DNA of 64,000 nucleotides. Source: Populus alba (taxonomy: Eukaryota; Streptophyta; Magnoliopsida; Malpighiales; Salicaceae). Under the pieces are notes generated by a model. That model was given only the letters and a program-made list of their open reading frames with translations, was not told where the DNA came from and did not search any database. This document shows, piece after piece, positions 45,901-57,915 of this stretch (the first letter of the stretch is position 1; each line of letters opens with the position of its first letter). The translations under genes were made by a program, and so were the position numbers. The stretch lies in the NCBI RefSeq assembly GCF_005239225.2, contig NC_133297.1:21117882-21181881 (forward strand). The letters are read 5' to 3'.

Positions 45901-46556
45901 TCACACACGAAGGCTCAAATCCAATCTAAGCTTTTTGTGACTTTTCTTAGTTGACCAATTTATGTGACTCGTGGAGGGATCAATTACAGGGATGAAAGAT
46001 TGTAGTTGGTCAATCAATTCTTCAGCAGTAGTAGCAGAGATTATGATTTGTCGTGCCGAAGATGTTAGAAATTCTTGTTCCACAACTTGATCAAGAAAAG
46101 ACAACAAATTATCATAAAAACCATTAACATTTAGCAAACCTATAGGTTTATGGTGAATGTGCAGTTGGGCACAAGAGGAAATATGAAAGATCTCTTTCCA
46201 TATGCCCAAACCACTTAGTAAGGCAATAAAGGCATCAACGTGTTTAAAAATTATAATCATTTGATCAAACATTGTGGAGACCTGTAGTTTCTCTCCAATT
46301 ATTTTTCTAATGATGTCCCCTTTTACTAAAGCTTTTGGAACGATACCCAAAACTTGATTGCCTCCTAAGAATACAACTGTTGGCACACTCCCCATTAACC
46401 CAAGGTTGCCTCCCTCATATGCTAAATGAATCTTTCTCTCAGCTAGTATCTGACCAAGATGATTTGTGGATTCTATAAACTCTTTTTCTTTCTCAGGACT
46501 GGATCCACAAAAAACACAAATATTTTTTTTATTTTAATAGATGAGGATCCTGCCAT
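45901..46556 (-). pseudogene. LOG: LOG-like cytokinin riboside 5'-monophosphate phosphoribohydrolase, copy 2, carried by Athila-2
   Basis: The start codon at 46556 (MAGSSS, as in copy 1) is followed by a frameshift in a T run (46508-46513) before the SSPEKEKEF block. From 46395 the frame is open to the stop at 45901: FLGGNQVLGIVPKALVKGDI, VDAFIALLSGLGIWKEIFHI, HHKPIGLLNVNGFYDNLLSF, FLTSSARQIIISATTAEELI and the C-terminus LRLDLSLRV. The PGGxGTxxE signature has become LSGLGIWKE and the catalytic arginine position reads FDQM, so the product would not be active. No intron is present. The C-terminal part is better preserved than in copy 1, and the N-terminal part is worse. Confidence 0.9.
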
Positions 46557-46621
46557 TTAAAAACTTATCTATGCTTATAGAATGTATGGGTTGAGTATAA
46601 ATGAAGGGAAGAAGAAGAAGG

Positions 46622-46628
46622 TTTTATA
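46622..46628 (-). promoter_or_regulatory. TATA-like box upstream of LOG copy 2
   Basis: TATAAAA on the minus strand, 66 bp upstream of the start codon, matching 22818-22824 in copy 1. Upstream and downstream flanks are also similar. Confidence 0.4.
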
Positions 46629-47029
46629 GATGAAAAAATAAAATGCAATCATATAACCTATATGGAAGCCAGCTGGAGTCTCTCTCTTTCTTCCCCTTTT
46701 TATTTGTTCTTTTTGTGTTTTTTTTTCTTTTTAAAAAAAAAAACAAAGCATGTGTATGTACAGGTAGTTATGATTGTGGCTCACATCTTTCCTTGGTTTT
46801 ACGTCCAATAACGACTTAAACACCTATGTGTGTTGGGGATAGGCTTCCCATTCAGTTTTCTTAAAAACTAGCAAACATGGTCATTTTTTAGTTAAATTTC
46901 CAAGACTATGATGAGCATGTTCTTTATGAAAATTAGGCCATAAATCATGAATTGCATGATGCACATCTCCACTATGATGAGGCTTAAGAGTCAATAGAAG
47001 ATTATATAAAGACTATATGTTTTGAAATA

Positions 47030-47501
47030 AATCCCATCTTTTAATAATTTTCACAGGTTTTGCAAAATGCATATGAATCCTTAAACATGGTGGGCTAGTA
47101 AAATCCACTTTGTAAGATTTTTGCAGTCATCTTTTTTGACGCAAAATGATCCCCATATACCTCAGGGTGATAAAATTTAATGACACTACTTACCTCATTG
47201 TCGGGAATGCATTTTTAAAATATTTGAATACATAAGGGTCATCCCAATAAAAGTTTTGCACTTCGCTCAAAAACTATTTTTTATCTTGGTTATCCAAATG
47301 AGCTGGCAAAAATCCTAAAGCAAGAAAATTGATATTTTTAGCAAACCAAGGCATTGAACTAAGAGAAAGTAAAGATTCATCAAGAAAGTAATCATCAATT
47401 GGTGTGATGTTGGATGTCGAATCTATTGTCAATTTTGACAAATGATCTGGGAGAACATTTTCAATGCCTTTTTCATCCTCAATTTCTTCATGTTTGGTCA
47501 T
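47030..47501 (-). pseudogene. Athila-2 RNase H end and integrase zinc finger, remnant
   Basis: The frame from 47501 reads MTKHEEIEDEKGIENVLPDH, then ITPIDDYFLDESLLSL and SSMPWFAKNINFL, aligned with 17440-17650 of Athila-1. Past a stop near 47274, WDDPYVFKYF and ILQSGFY lead into the finger (KTCEN). It joins the gag end directly on one side, so protease and RT were lost by deletion. Confidence 0.8.
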
Positions 47502-48131
47502 AGCACGAGGAAATAGAAGTACTGACGAAGAATCAGTATTTTATTTGCAATGTTCAGATTTAACCCCTTCCTTACCCTTAGAGATTGACTCATCATCTTT
47601 CTCACAAGGTTCAAGAATGGGTTTTTCAATAACCTTACCACTGCGAAGAGTGATGATTGATTTGACTTGATCCATGTGTTGGCTTCCAAAACTACTTGCA
47701 TTTGCATTGTATCGCCCTTTTGGATTTTGTTGTGGTTGAGATGAAAACTTACCGTTATCTTGAAAACTGGGAGCATATGTAAATTTTACACGAGCATCTT
47801 TAAAATCTATCATGCTTTGAGCAAGTTGAGTGTTGATTGTCTCTTGCTTTTCAATGAATGCATGCAATGTTTCATCAAAATTTCTTTTAGAAGGTGGAGC
47901 ATAATGAGGTGCATATCCATGAGAATTTTGGAAATTATGGTGTGTTGAAATGGTGGCTGTGAAGTTTGTGCATTATTGTTATCACTATTCTAACTGAAAT
48001 TTGAGTAATTTCTCCAACAATGGTTGTATGTTTGCGAGTATGGGTTATGATTAGGCCTTTGGAAACTGTTTAAAGCATGAGCATGTTCATGGATACATTC
48101 CTTGAAAGAAGACAAAGTTAGACAGTCATTG
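47502..48131 (-). pseudogene. Athila-2 gag C-terminal region
   Basis: The frame 47867-47541 reads MHAFIEKQETINTQLAQS and later SIITLRSGKVIEKPI, a phrase (TLRSGK) typical of the Athila gag end, and stops after KEGVKSEHCK. This is the same text as positions 1-50 of the window. It is truncated by Tekay-2. Confidence 0.8.
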
Positions 48132-48749
48132 TGTAACAACCCAGCTTTCCAAGCCCAAAACAACAGTAATTTATATATATATATATATATATTTAATACA
48201 CATGGTGCCGGTAATCAAAGAACTTGAATCCTCACATCATCAAAATACAATCCATACAATCAACATTTCATTTAAAAGCGAATCTTACACAAACACATAA
48301 TATTAAGGTTGCATGATTTGAAGTTCATATTAAAAATATATACACAGACCTGAGTTTGCATTCTTATCCTACTAATAGCCATCACAATTTTAAACAAAAA
48401 GGATTTAATAAAAGTTATACATTCAGTACATTAATCCATACAAAATACATTGTGATTTAGAATGCATCTACATAATTCCTTGCAAAAGTAGGTTCCCGTG
48501 TATCGGGTTTCCTAGACATCTTGTTGGTGTGACGTCCCTGTAGCAGTACAAAACATTTAAGAGAATGCAAACACTTAATAATAATAATAATGGTAACTAA
48601 CGGTCTGGCAATTAAATAAAACATTAACATTTATAATTTCTTCATGTATTTGATATAACAACTAGTAGTACATATAGATACACAAGCTTTTGGATGCCAT
48701 TCGCCGAAACTAGTCATTCGTTTGTCCCGGCCATCCATCCGGATTCCAT

Positions 48750-49040
48750 AGCGAAAGTTGCGTCGCTGCCGATCCAAAAATCGGCAGCAGAAACTGCATT
48801 GCTGCCGTTCAAGGAATCGGCAGTGAAAACTGGGTCGCTACCGATTTCTGTATCGGCAGCGAAGACTGCGTCGCTGCCGATCCATAATTGGCAGCAGAAA
48901 CTGGGTCGCTGCCGATTTCTGTATCGACAACGAAAACTGGGTCCCTGCCGATTTCTGTATCGGCAGCGAATACTGCGTCGCTGCCGATCCAGAATCGGCA
49001 GCGGAAACTGCGTCGCTGCCGATTTCTGCATCGGTAGTGA
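48750..49040. repeat. LTR hairpin-repeat block C, Tekay-2 LTR
   Basis: Alternating GTCGCTGCCGAT and ATCGGCAGCGA arms, about eight units, in the same LTR position as 14289-14580. One spacer is mutated (ATCGACAACGA near 48922), breaking a hairpin arm. Confidence 0.82.
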
Positions 49041-49059
49041 AATCATTCCTTTATCTCGG

Positions 49060-49340
49060 CCATCCATCCGTTTGGATGCCATTAGCCGAAGCTAATCAGT
49101 CCTTCATCCTGGCCATCCATTCGGACGCCATTAGCCAAAGCTAATTATTCTTTGTCCCGGCCATCCGTTTCGATGCCATTAGCCGAAGCTAATCAGTCCT
49201 TCATCCCGGCCATCCATTCGGACGCCATTAGCCAAAGCTAATCATTCTTTGTCCCGGTCATCCGTTCGGATGCCATTAGCCGAAGCTAATCACTCATTTA
49301 TCCCGACCATCCATTCGGATGCTATTAGCCGAAGCTAATC
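49060..49340 (-). repeat. LTR block D, Tekay-2 LTR, about six units
   Basis: Minus-strand copies of the 48-bp unit. ATTAGCCGAAGCTAAT (plus strand) alternates with ATTAGCCAAAGCTAAT, the latter a single-base loop variant also found in Tekay-1. Confidence 0.82.
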
Positions 49341-49480
49341 AACCTTTAATCAACATTTAAGCGTTCAACAATTTAATATCGGTTCTAACAATATGGTAGT
49401 ACTCAAGTTAAAATATTTCAAGATTCAATGTATGAAAAAGAAAGGTGCAAGTCACCTACCTGCTCCACCTGTAGGTTGTT

Positions 49481-49485
49481 CCTGT
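49481..49485. repeat. Target-site duplication of young element, left copy (CCTGT)
   Basis: CCTGT is repeated exactly at 60670-60674. The Tekay LTR text is continuous across the two. Confidence 0.95.
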
Positions 49486-51583
49486 TGTTGCTACCCAATT
49501 TTTGACCCATGTTTTGATATATTTTCAAAAAATCCAAAAAAATTGAGAAAAAACAAAGAAAATCCAAAAAATATGTTTTTTAATATATTTTCGTCATTTT
49601 AGCATTTTCAACGTCGTCTAAAAAAGAATTTAAATTGTTAAAAGATTTTCAAACGCGTTCGACTTTTCACGCGTCATTTTTAAATCATTGATTTTTCGCA
49701 TTTGAGTCGACGTTGATATTGCTCGTTTTCAAAAAATACAAAAAAATAAGAAAAATCAAAATTTACAAAAAGAAAGAAGTTGAGGGACCAAGTTGAAAAA
49801 CCTAGCAAATGTTTTTCTATAAATACCATGCTAAACTGATTTTTGAGAGGGGGGACAATTTTGAAATATCAGAAAATACAAAAAAAATAACCTAACCCTA
49901 AACCTATCTCTACCAAGCCTGCAGCCCCCCTTCCCCCCTGGTTTTTAATTTTTTTGCTACAGCCGCCGGCCAGAAACCAAAGCCAAACAGCCCTTCCCTC
50001 AGCTTCTACCCACGCTGTTCCCCTAGATTTTTCACCTTTTCCAGCCACCACAGCCTGTCCTCCCCTCCTTTCCCCCCAGCAGCTTCTGATTCAATCTTCT
50101 CCCCATTTCTCAACCAGCACCGCCCCCCTACAGCTCATGAACCGGCCTGCCTGATTCGGTTCCTTCTTCCTTCAGCCACTCCCCAAGCAGACCGGCGTCC
50201 CTTAAACCAACCTTCAGCCTCCCCATTTCATTATCTCCCTCTCACAATCGGTTCCTCACCAGAGCTTCCTCTCCATTCATCAACACAGCCCTGCCAAACA
50301 CCCATCGCCCAGAACACATTTTCCAGCACCTAAACGAGCACCCCACTTCAGATCGCCTCCCCACTTCCCGATCTCCTCCATTCGGCTCCCCAGCGGCGAT
50401 CAGGACAGCAGCCACCGCCCTCCTCTTCCTCTGTTTTTCAGACCCTCTCACGGTCCCCCTCCATTCGGCTTCCAATAGCAGCGGCCAGAACAACGGCGCT
50501 GCCATCACTAGAGACCCAGCGGCCTTCACTCCCTCCGTCTCTTTCCCCACAGCAGCCAACTCAAGACCAGCTGGAACACTGCAACAGCCACAGACCAGCG
50601 GCGCTTCTTCAGCCAGCAACTGCGCAGCCGTTGACCGAGACACACCCACACATCCGATCTGCCATCCTGAAGCAGAGGAGAAGAAGAAACCCACGGACTG
50701 ATCTGCAACGAAGAAGAAGAGAAAGAGGAGCAGATCGAAGACGGCGGAGAAAGAAAGAACAAAAAAACAGATTTGAAAAACTAAGAAAGACTTAAAATCG
50801 ACTGCCCTTGCTGTGTGTTTTTTTGGATTTGCAGGTGAAGAGACCGAAGAGAGGAGGAAGCATTACAGCCCCCTCACGCTGCCTGATTTTCGGGGCCCAC
50901 GCGCCGCCAGTCACGGCGGTGCGTGGGGTCCACGTGCCGCTACTGTTCAGCAGCCCAGAACTGTTCCTGAAGGGTTTCCCAGTACTGTTATGGATTGTTT
51001 AGGGATCATTTTGTAATTTCCAAAGGGTTTAATGTAATATTTGTTTAGTTTTTAGTTTTTGTAATTTGTATTTTGTAAATATGGATGTAAAAGAAAAGAA
51101 AAGAAAAGAAAAAGAAAAGAAACAAAAATAAAAATAGTGAAAGTGTATGTGTGTGTTTGTATTTGTTTTATGAATTTGTTATTTTATTTATTTTATTTTT
51201 TCAGGATAAAATTGCAAATATATTAAAGAAGAATTTAATATTTTGATCGGATCACGGTTAAGAATTTATTAACTTATACGTAAGTGATATTTCTAATTTC
51301 CGATGAAAAGACAATTATTAAAACTTCTTTAACACATCAAAGCCACGAAGCAGCTTACCTCAGGTAGGGTGCGTTAGGGGTGCTAATACCTTCCCTAACC
51401 ACAACCAGTCCCGTACCCGCGAATCTCTAACAAGACCAGTACATCAGGTTTCCTAGTAGCCCTCAATAAATTACTAGGTGGCGACTCCAACGAACCAATT
51501 CAAGCAACGAACGCAACATACGAGATTTAAGTCGCCAGCCGATGCCGCGCGCTGATCCTTCTGATTTTTTTTGGGGTGCGACA
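49486..51583 (+). repeat. Young element 5' LTR (2098 bp)
   Basis: It starts TGTTGCTACCC and ends GGGGTGCGACA. TATA box at 49818-49825. Downstream is a G/C-rich, pyrimidine-rich stretch (about 49915-50760), unlike the A/T-rich surroundings, then an oligo-AAAAG run near 51090. Long minus-strand frames in the C-rich part (for example 50242-50694) are judged to be by-products of composition. Confidence 0.93.
49818..49825 (+). promoter_or_regulatory. TATA box of young element LTR
   Basis: TATAAATA, repeated at 58900-58907 in the 3' LTR, about 330 bp from the LTR start. Confidence 0.7.
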
Positions 51584-51586
51584 GAA

Positions 51587-51604
51587 TGGCGACTCCACTG
51601 GGGA
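51587..51604 (+). promoter_or_regulatory. Primer-binding site, tRNA-Arg type
   Basis: TGGCGACTCCACTGGGGA begins three bases after the LTR end. Ogre/Tat elements are known to use an arginine tRNA with this kind of site. A partial copy, GGTGGCGACTCCAAC, lies inside the LTR at about 51477-51491. Confidence 0.75.
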
Positions 51605-52650
51605 AGGTATTTTTTCGATTATTGGACTAAGCTTTGTGTATTTGATGTGTTTAAGTTTTTGCATTTTTATCTTTTTGTTAATATTTATTTCCATGCATTT
51701 TATAGAATTGTCTCATGCATCACCTGTATTTATTTTTAAAAGCACACACAAGCTTCTAGGTTAGGTGGGGAACTAGCGATCTGCCCTAAGACTATTGGTC
51801 AGGGTTCAGATGCGTGAAACACCCAACTCATATCTGAGTGCCTGTTTGGTAATGGTGGGTATATGTGCCTTAACCATTCCTTGCAACGTCCCCATACTGT
51901 CTTTACGAAGAACGTCACTGGGCAGATATGAGACCCTTTTGAGACCAGATAGAAAACCTACCCATGTTCACATAATGAATAGAACCTGTCCTTAGGTTGT
52001 ATGTGCTATCGTTTTCTGCATAAGGGCAAACCCTTCTTGAAGCATCTTGAACTCAAGACTTGTGGGTGACACATTGGCCGTTGCTCCGAAAATTTTCATT
52101 GTAGAGTTTGGGCAAAAATCACGATTCTTGTCCATCATACAAGAGTTACGACCATATTGTCACCTCTCGAAGGGTGAGTTGATCATATAGATTACATGTT
52201 CATACATTTATCATGCATGTACCGGGTTGAAAGGTAGGTCCCCCGCGCAAGCTGTGCTGCACGTGATTGAAGAAAGATAATGGAAGTGAACAAAGGAGTC
52301 AGATATAGGTTCAGTATCAGATTAAGGTTGAGAGCATCAAGGGTGAAGTAGCTAGACTCAGATCTGCTCGAACAAGTGTTGAGCATCAAATGGAAAGAGA
52401 ATGTCTGCACAGTCTTATGTGGGAACACTGTTTGTTCACATCCAATTGAAGTTGTACCTCTCATTTTCAGTCATGAACAACATCAACAATGTCTTTAGTC
52501 ATCAACTAATGACAACTCTGGTTCTTGTCCAGTTGCACTGTTAAATATTCATCGCCTCCACATCATCTAATGGAACCAAACAACTACTAGCCTCATGTAC
52601 ATGTGCATTAGTCTGCTTTGAAGTTACCCCAATTATGAGCTCAATTCCAG
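51605..52650 (+). other. Young element leader region, non-coding
   Basis: About 1 kb between the primer site and the first repeat array. Frames are short and interrupted. I see no gag motif. Confidence 0.6.
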
Positions 52651-52659
52651 CACAAGATG

Positions 52660-53350
52660 TTGGTCCAAAAAACCATGATCAGACGCTGAACTTCTACGCG
52701 GTAGAGCTCTCTCTGTAGAGATTTATTTGGTGGATCTGCCAATGAGAAATGCAAAAGGGGGATGTATTAATTTCATATGCTTTGAAACTTTTTCCCACCA
52801 GTGGCACAAGCAAAACATTGTGGTAGGCAGAGGAGTTAGGCCTAGTCTGAAAATATGAGCAGTCGTCGAACTTCAACATGACAGAGCTCTTTCTACAAAA
52901 ATCTGTTTATGATGCTGCAAGTTGAGAGTGCAAGAGGGGATTTACTAATTGCATATACTACAAATATTTCTCTCCTCAGTTTCAGTACAAAGAAACTATA
53001 GCAGGTTGAAGAGCCAGACTTGGTTTGAAAAATATGAGCAGGCATCAAACTTCAACGTAGCAGAGCTCTCTCGGCAGGAATCTGTTTGTGGATCCGCAAG
53101 TGGGAAATCCAAGAAGGAATACAGTAGTTTCAGGTCATCTATGATGTTCCTCCAACAATGTCAGTATTAAAACGCAAAAGTAGAGAAAAGAGACATGCCT
53201 AGACTGAAAAACATGAAGAATACTGAAACTTCAACAGAGCAGGACTTCCTCTATAGGTGTTTGTTTGCTGCACTGTCAGTGAGAAATCGAAGAGGGGACA
53301 AAGGAGTTTTGGATTCATCAGGTGCTCTTCCAATAGAGACAATGTGTGAT
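52660..53350 (+). repeat. About 178-bp diverged tandem repeat, four units
   Basis: GAGCTCTCTCTGTAGAG near 52706 recurs as GAGCTCTTTCTACAAAA near 52885, GAGCTCTCTCGGCAGGA near 53063 and a weaker form near 53239. CTTCAAC-like text precedes each, and AATGAGAAATGCAAAAGGGG-like text follows each. No coding role seen. Confidence 0.75.
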
Positions 53351-56300
53351 TCCACACGTCGGTAGTGGCGATACTACAAGTTTCTGGGCGCTGCCAAGAT
53401 TACCAAGCTGTTAGAAAGTTTTCTAACAATCCTCAACCAACCCTAGCAACATTGGAAGATTGAAATAATGTTATGAGGATTTGCCCAAGAATTGAACAAG
53501 CTATGAAGATGGGAAAGATTGAAGGATCTGCCATGGATTCCAGAACAATGATGAGAGGTGCATCAGAAGATGACTCTCGATTGAGAAACCTCAGTTACTT
53601 TGCCTAGTCAAGTCTCGCTCAAGCATCAATTGCTCAAGTGTCTTTGCCAAGATTGACATTCCTCTGCCACTTATGTTTGTCGGCCAACACCTGCCAGATT
53701 CTAGAATTTTTGCTTGACTCCGACAAATCCCATGCAACCACCAATTTCTAGGTGGTATAATCCAGATAAGAGATGTGATGTCATGGTGGGGTCCTCGACC
53801 ATTTTAGTAAACAGATGCAAGAGTTTCAAGAGTCGAGCTTAATTTGCGAAAGATAATGTCATCAATCATTTTCAGAATGACAAGTGATTGGAATTGCTCG
53901 GCAAAACATAGATATTGCCAGAGAAGCTGATCCAAGAAGGAGTTAAATTGTCAAGCATTTTTGTTATGGATTTTGCATTTTTGTTTTGATATCACATCTC
54001 ATCCTTCAACGAAACATGCCTTGCTTTTGTCTTTTTGTTGTTTTGAAATCAACAGATGTTTAACATTTTATTTTGACAAAATGTTTTGATCAAACTCCAA
54101 CATGCAATAAAGGTTAATCAAGTCGAAAGATTAAAAGTGTTTTGATTACAGAAATGACTCGATACTTGAAAATAACATGAGGTGACCAAACAATTTTGAA
54201 CTCATACCCCCTGAAACTGAACCACACATCATATAGCTAAGTTTTAACAGTATGCATAATGACATGTAGTGGATTCGGTAGTTATGGACTCGTGAATCAT
54301 GATTCTTACAAGTCCCAATCATTACAGTAGATGAGGTCAAAATTTATCGGTTTTAACCAACCTTGCTTGAAATGAGAAAAGGCCATCTTTGATATCCCTT
54401 CACTTTCTAAAGATTATATCCCTTGCAGTCCCATTTTGAGCCTGGTAAAATATTTTCTTTCAAAAAAAGAAACCCTGACTAGGATCACACCCCATACTGG
54501 GGGCAAATGAGAGATATTTTGGAGACATTGATATAATTAATGGATAAAGGGGAAGGCTTAGAACAAAGGTCCAATGATTGAGAGAGAGAGCTAAAAGAAA
54601 ACACATAGACTAGGGGCATATGAGAAATTTTTAAGGAAGGCTATGATGAAAAAAAAGAAGAAGAAGAAGTTGAAGTTGCCCTCACTTAAATACAAGTCAA
54701 AGATAAAGGAAGGAGAACGCCTATCAAGTCTATGAAGAGCAAAAGAAATTTCAATCAAGGAAGTGCACAACAAAAGTCAATACCAGAAAAGACTAAGCTA
54801 TAAACGTGACTTTTGGTGTCCATTATAAAGCTTTTGATGTTATCAGATGATTAAGGTTGGTTATTCATCAAGGAAAGGTGGATTTGCATTATAACTTATG
54901 TTAAGAAAAGTCTGAACTTTGAGGTTAACAAGGTTATATGTCGTTTCCTCTACAAAGACAACAATAGAAAAGAGTTGATGAATAGTTGATGTTGATCCTA
55001 GGTCTTTGAAACCCTCAAACACCTTTTGAGCCTGTGAAATTCCTTTCTTTCATAGCCATGAACCATAGCCTGCATTACGTGCTTTTAAAAGCCCTTTTTA
55101 ATCAAGCAAGCAATTTGAACCGATAAATGGCGCTCTCAAAATTTGAAGAGTTTTTCCATAAGGGTCGTGACTTCATGAATTAAGCTATTGGTTATTATGC
55201 ATGCTGATAAAACAAGTTATAAGAAGAGAAACAACCTTTCTTGATAAAGCCGGAGTTTTGACTTGAGCATTTTTGTTTTTTGAAATTCATGCAAAGGTCA
55301 CCTCATCATAGACTATTAAATGATATACCCAACATCAAGGATTCAAATTGATACAAAGAACCATGGAAAAAGCCATTCTTAATCCTACATTGGGTCAATT
55401 TCTGTTTTCAAAATGCATGACAATCAAAGGACTATATATTTCGAATAACGTGTGTTGGGTCTTTGATCAAAAAGCTTGATTTTCAAAAGATTTCCAAAAA
55501 AGGACATCTTTGATTTCATTTCAACAAACTAGACTTTGAATAGACATGATCTTTGAAATATGAGAGTTGATTCCAGAACAAGGAAGATTATCAAACACAG
55601 AAGAACATCGATTGAGTATGCAAAATCGTTGATAGAAATGACATTGAAGTCCTCGACACTCCTTGAAAAGTTGAGCAGCTGGGGGCAATACAGTGGACCT
55701 TAAGAAGGAAAACAAACAGTATCCAGATCAGCTGGGGGCAAAGAAAGAATCAGATGATGAGTCATCAAAGTCCCGGAAAGTTATGATTATCATCTGACAA
55801 TGACAAAGGAAAACATCATTGAGTATAAACTGATGAACGAGCATTCATATCATTGCTGGGGCAATGTTGTTCAAAGACAATCCATGATTCAGTGAACTTC
55901 AGCAGCAATTGATGAGCAACGCTGCACTTAAAGGATATTTTCATATCTCCATCTTGGGTCACCCTCTGAAACATGGTTATGACTCCTGACAGATGTTATC
56001 GGGTGAGTGCATTTGAATGAACATCGAACATATGCACACCACCAAGACTGACTGTGGAACAATGATGCACTTGAAGGACAATCTCATATTGTCATCCTTT
56101 GAAACATGGTTATCGACAGACGTTACCACGCAACTGCATTGAATGAATGTCAGAAAGGCACCCACCCCGAAGACTGACTGTGTGGGACAATTTGTTTTGA
56201 AGCCAGATGAGCACTTCACCGCATGAGTATGGGTGATAGAAGTAGCATCATTGATGAGGCCGAGGCATTTCTTTTCACAATCTGATTAGAAGAGTTGAAA

Positions 56301-56830
56301 GGAGTCTATGAGAAGAGCACTGAGCATACAACCATGAGCCTTTGTACTGCAAGCTATGAGATGCATGACTGGATGACTGAATGAGTTCCAAGAAGGTTGA
56401 TGATAACATGTACTTGAAGAGTACTGTTTCAACTAGAGGCAAGTTCATGATTGATTAACAATCTTGATGGGTATTGGCATGATGCACACAATCAATCAGA
56501 GGATAATTCTCAGAAGAAGCCAGGAGAGAAAATCCTTCATAATGAATCAAGCAGTACCACACTTGGGGGCAGGGTCAAGCTTGATGAACGATGCAAGCAG
56601 TAATTGTCAAAGACAGCCCGGGATGGGCACTGCGTTTACAGCTGAGTGGATGACCAGTACATGAATGAGTCAATGCCTCGGAAGAACAAAGAAAGCCTTG
56701 GGATGCAAACAAGGGAACCCTATGACGATGGAGCATCAAGGAGGGGGGGACCTATATTTTTTCTCAGGTAAGTATACATGCATATTGATCATAATGCATT
56801 GCTTTTAACATTGTCAGGTCGGTGTTTCAT
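53351..56830 (+). other. Young element interior, non-coding
   Basis: About 3.5 kb without gag or pol motifs. Only short frames occur. A two-copy repeat of about 155 bp is at 55910-56190 (CTCCATCTTGGGTCACCC... and GAAACATGGTTATCGACAGA...). Several GGGGGCA words recur near 55680-55740 and 56565. Confidence 0.55.
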
Positions 56831-56838
56831 CATCATCT

Positions 56839-57047
56839 TTTGGGTAGTGTGTTTTCTAACCCTACCTCATTTTGAGTGCGTCTTTGAGCTCTCACCTCTT
56901 TTTGTGAGCGCCTTTGAGCTATCATCTCGGGTAGTGCGTTTTTCTAACCCTACCTCATTTCGAGTGCGCCGTTGAGCCCTCACTTCTCAGGTAGCGCGTT
57001 TTCTAACCCTACCTCATTTCGAGTGCGCCTTTGAGCCCTCGCCAACA
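56839..57047 (+). repeat. Array 1: about 62-bp units, TTCTAACCCTACCTCATTT
   Basis: Three to four units with TTTCTAACCCTACCTCATTT, CGAGTGCGCCTTTGAGC and CTCA(C)CTCGGGTAG. Confidence 0.8.
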
Positions 57048-57054
57048 TTTTTCT

Positions 57055-57703
57055 TGGGTAGGTCACCCATTACAATGAGACCACACTTCATATTCTTTCC
57101 ATCTGGGTAGGTCACCCATCATAATGAGACCATTTTTTTTTCACATTCTTTCCACCTGGGTTGGTCACCCATGACAATGAGACCGCGTTCTTCATATTTT
57201 TTCCATCTGGGTTGGTCACCCATTACAATGAGACCACACTTCATATTTTTTCCATTTTTTGGGTAGGTCACCCATTACAATGAGACCGCACTTCATATTC
57301 TTTCTATTTGGGTAGGTCGCCCATCACAACGAGACCGTTCATCATATTTTTTCCATCTGGGTAGGTCACCCATTACAATGAGACCCCACTTCATATTTTT
57401 TCCATTTTCGGGTAGGTCACCCATGACAATGAGACCGCACTTCATCATATTTTTTCCATCTGGGTAGGTCACCCATTACAATGAGACCACACTTCATCAT
57501 ATTTTTTCCATTTGGGTAGGTCACCCATTATAATGAGACCGCACATCACATTCTTTCTATTTGGGTAGGTCGCCCATCACAACGAGACCACCTTTTCATA
57601 TTCTTTCCACGTGGGTAGGTCACCCATTATAATGAGACCACACTTCTTCACATTTTTTCCATTTTTGGGTCGGTCACCCATACAATGAGACCAGCATTTT
57701 TCC
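57055..57703 (+). repeat. Array 2: about 52-bp units, GGGTAGGTCACCCATTACAA
   Basis: About thirteen units of GGGTAGGTCACCCATTACAA followed by TGAGACC and a T-rich tail (CATATTCTTTCCATCT). GGGT-n5-ACCC in each unit is self-complementary. Confidence 0.9.
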
Positions 57704-57915
57704 AGGGTTAGTCACCCGTACAACGAGACCAGCATTTTTCTAGGGTTCGTCACCCGTACAATGAGACCAACACAGGGTTAGTCACCCGTACAATGAGACC
57801 AGCAGTTTTCTAGGGTTCGTCACCCGTACAATGAGACTAGCAGCACCATAGGGTTCGTCACCCGTACAATGAGACCAGCTTTTTTCTAGGGTTAGTCACC
57901 CGTACAATGAGACCA
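57704..57915 (+). repeat. Array 3: about 38-bp units, GGGTTAGTCACCCGTACAAT
   Basis: About six units, each GGGTTAGTCACCCGTACAAT, GAGACCAGC and a short T-rich tail. GGGTTCGTCACCC variants alternate. It joins array 2 without a gap. Confidence 0.9.

Larger units (their letters stand above)
43090..48131 (-). mobile_element. Athila-2: minus-strand Athila-like element, pol mostly deleted, carrying LOG
   Basis: On the minus strand: gag end (48131 to about 47500), a jump to the end of RNase H (about 47500-47250), the zinc-finger part of integrase (about 47250-47030), a jump to the unrecognised frame (about 46990-46790), LOG pseudogene (46556-45901), 3' UTR (45900-44658) and 3' LTR (44657-43090). Protease, RT and the integrase core are missing. 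The 5' side is cut by Tekay-2 at 48132. Confidence 0.82.

Noticed and set aside
50242..50694. 150-codon minus-strand frame, identical in both LTRs of the young element (59327-59779)
   Set aside because: Identity only reflects the duplicated LTR. The stretch is C-rich and stop-poor, and several overlapping frames exist on both strands; no recognisable domain.
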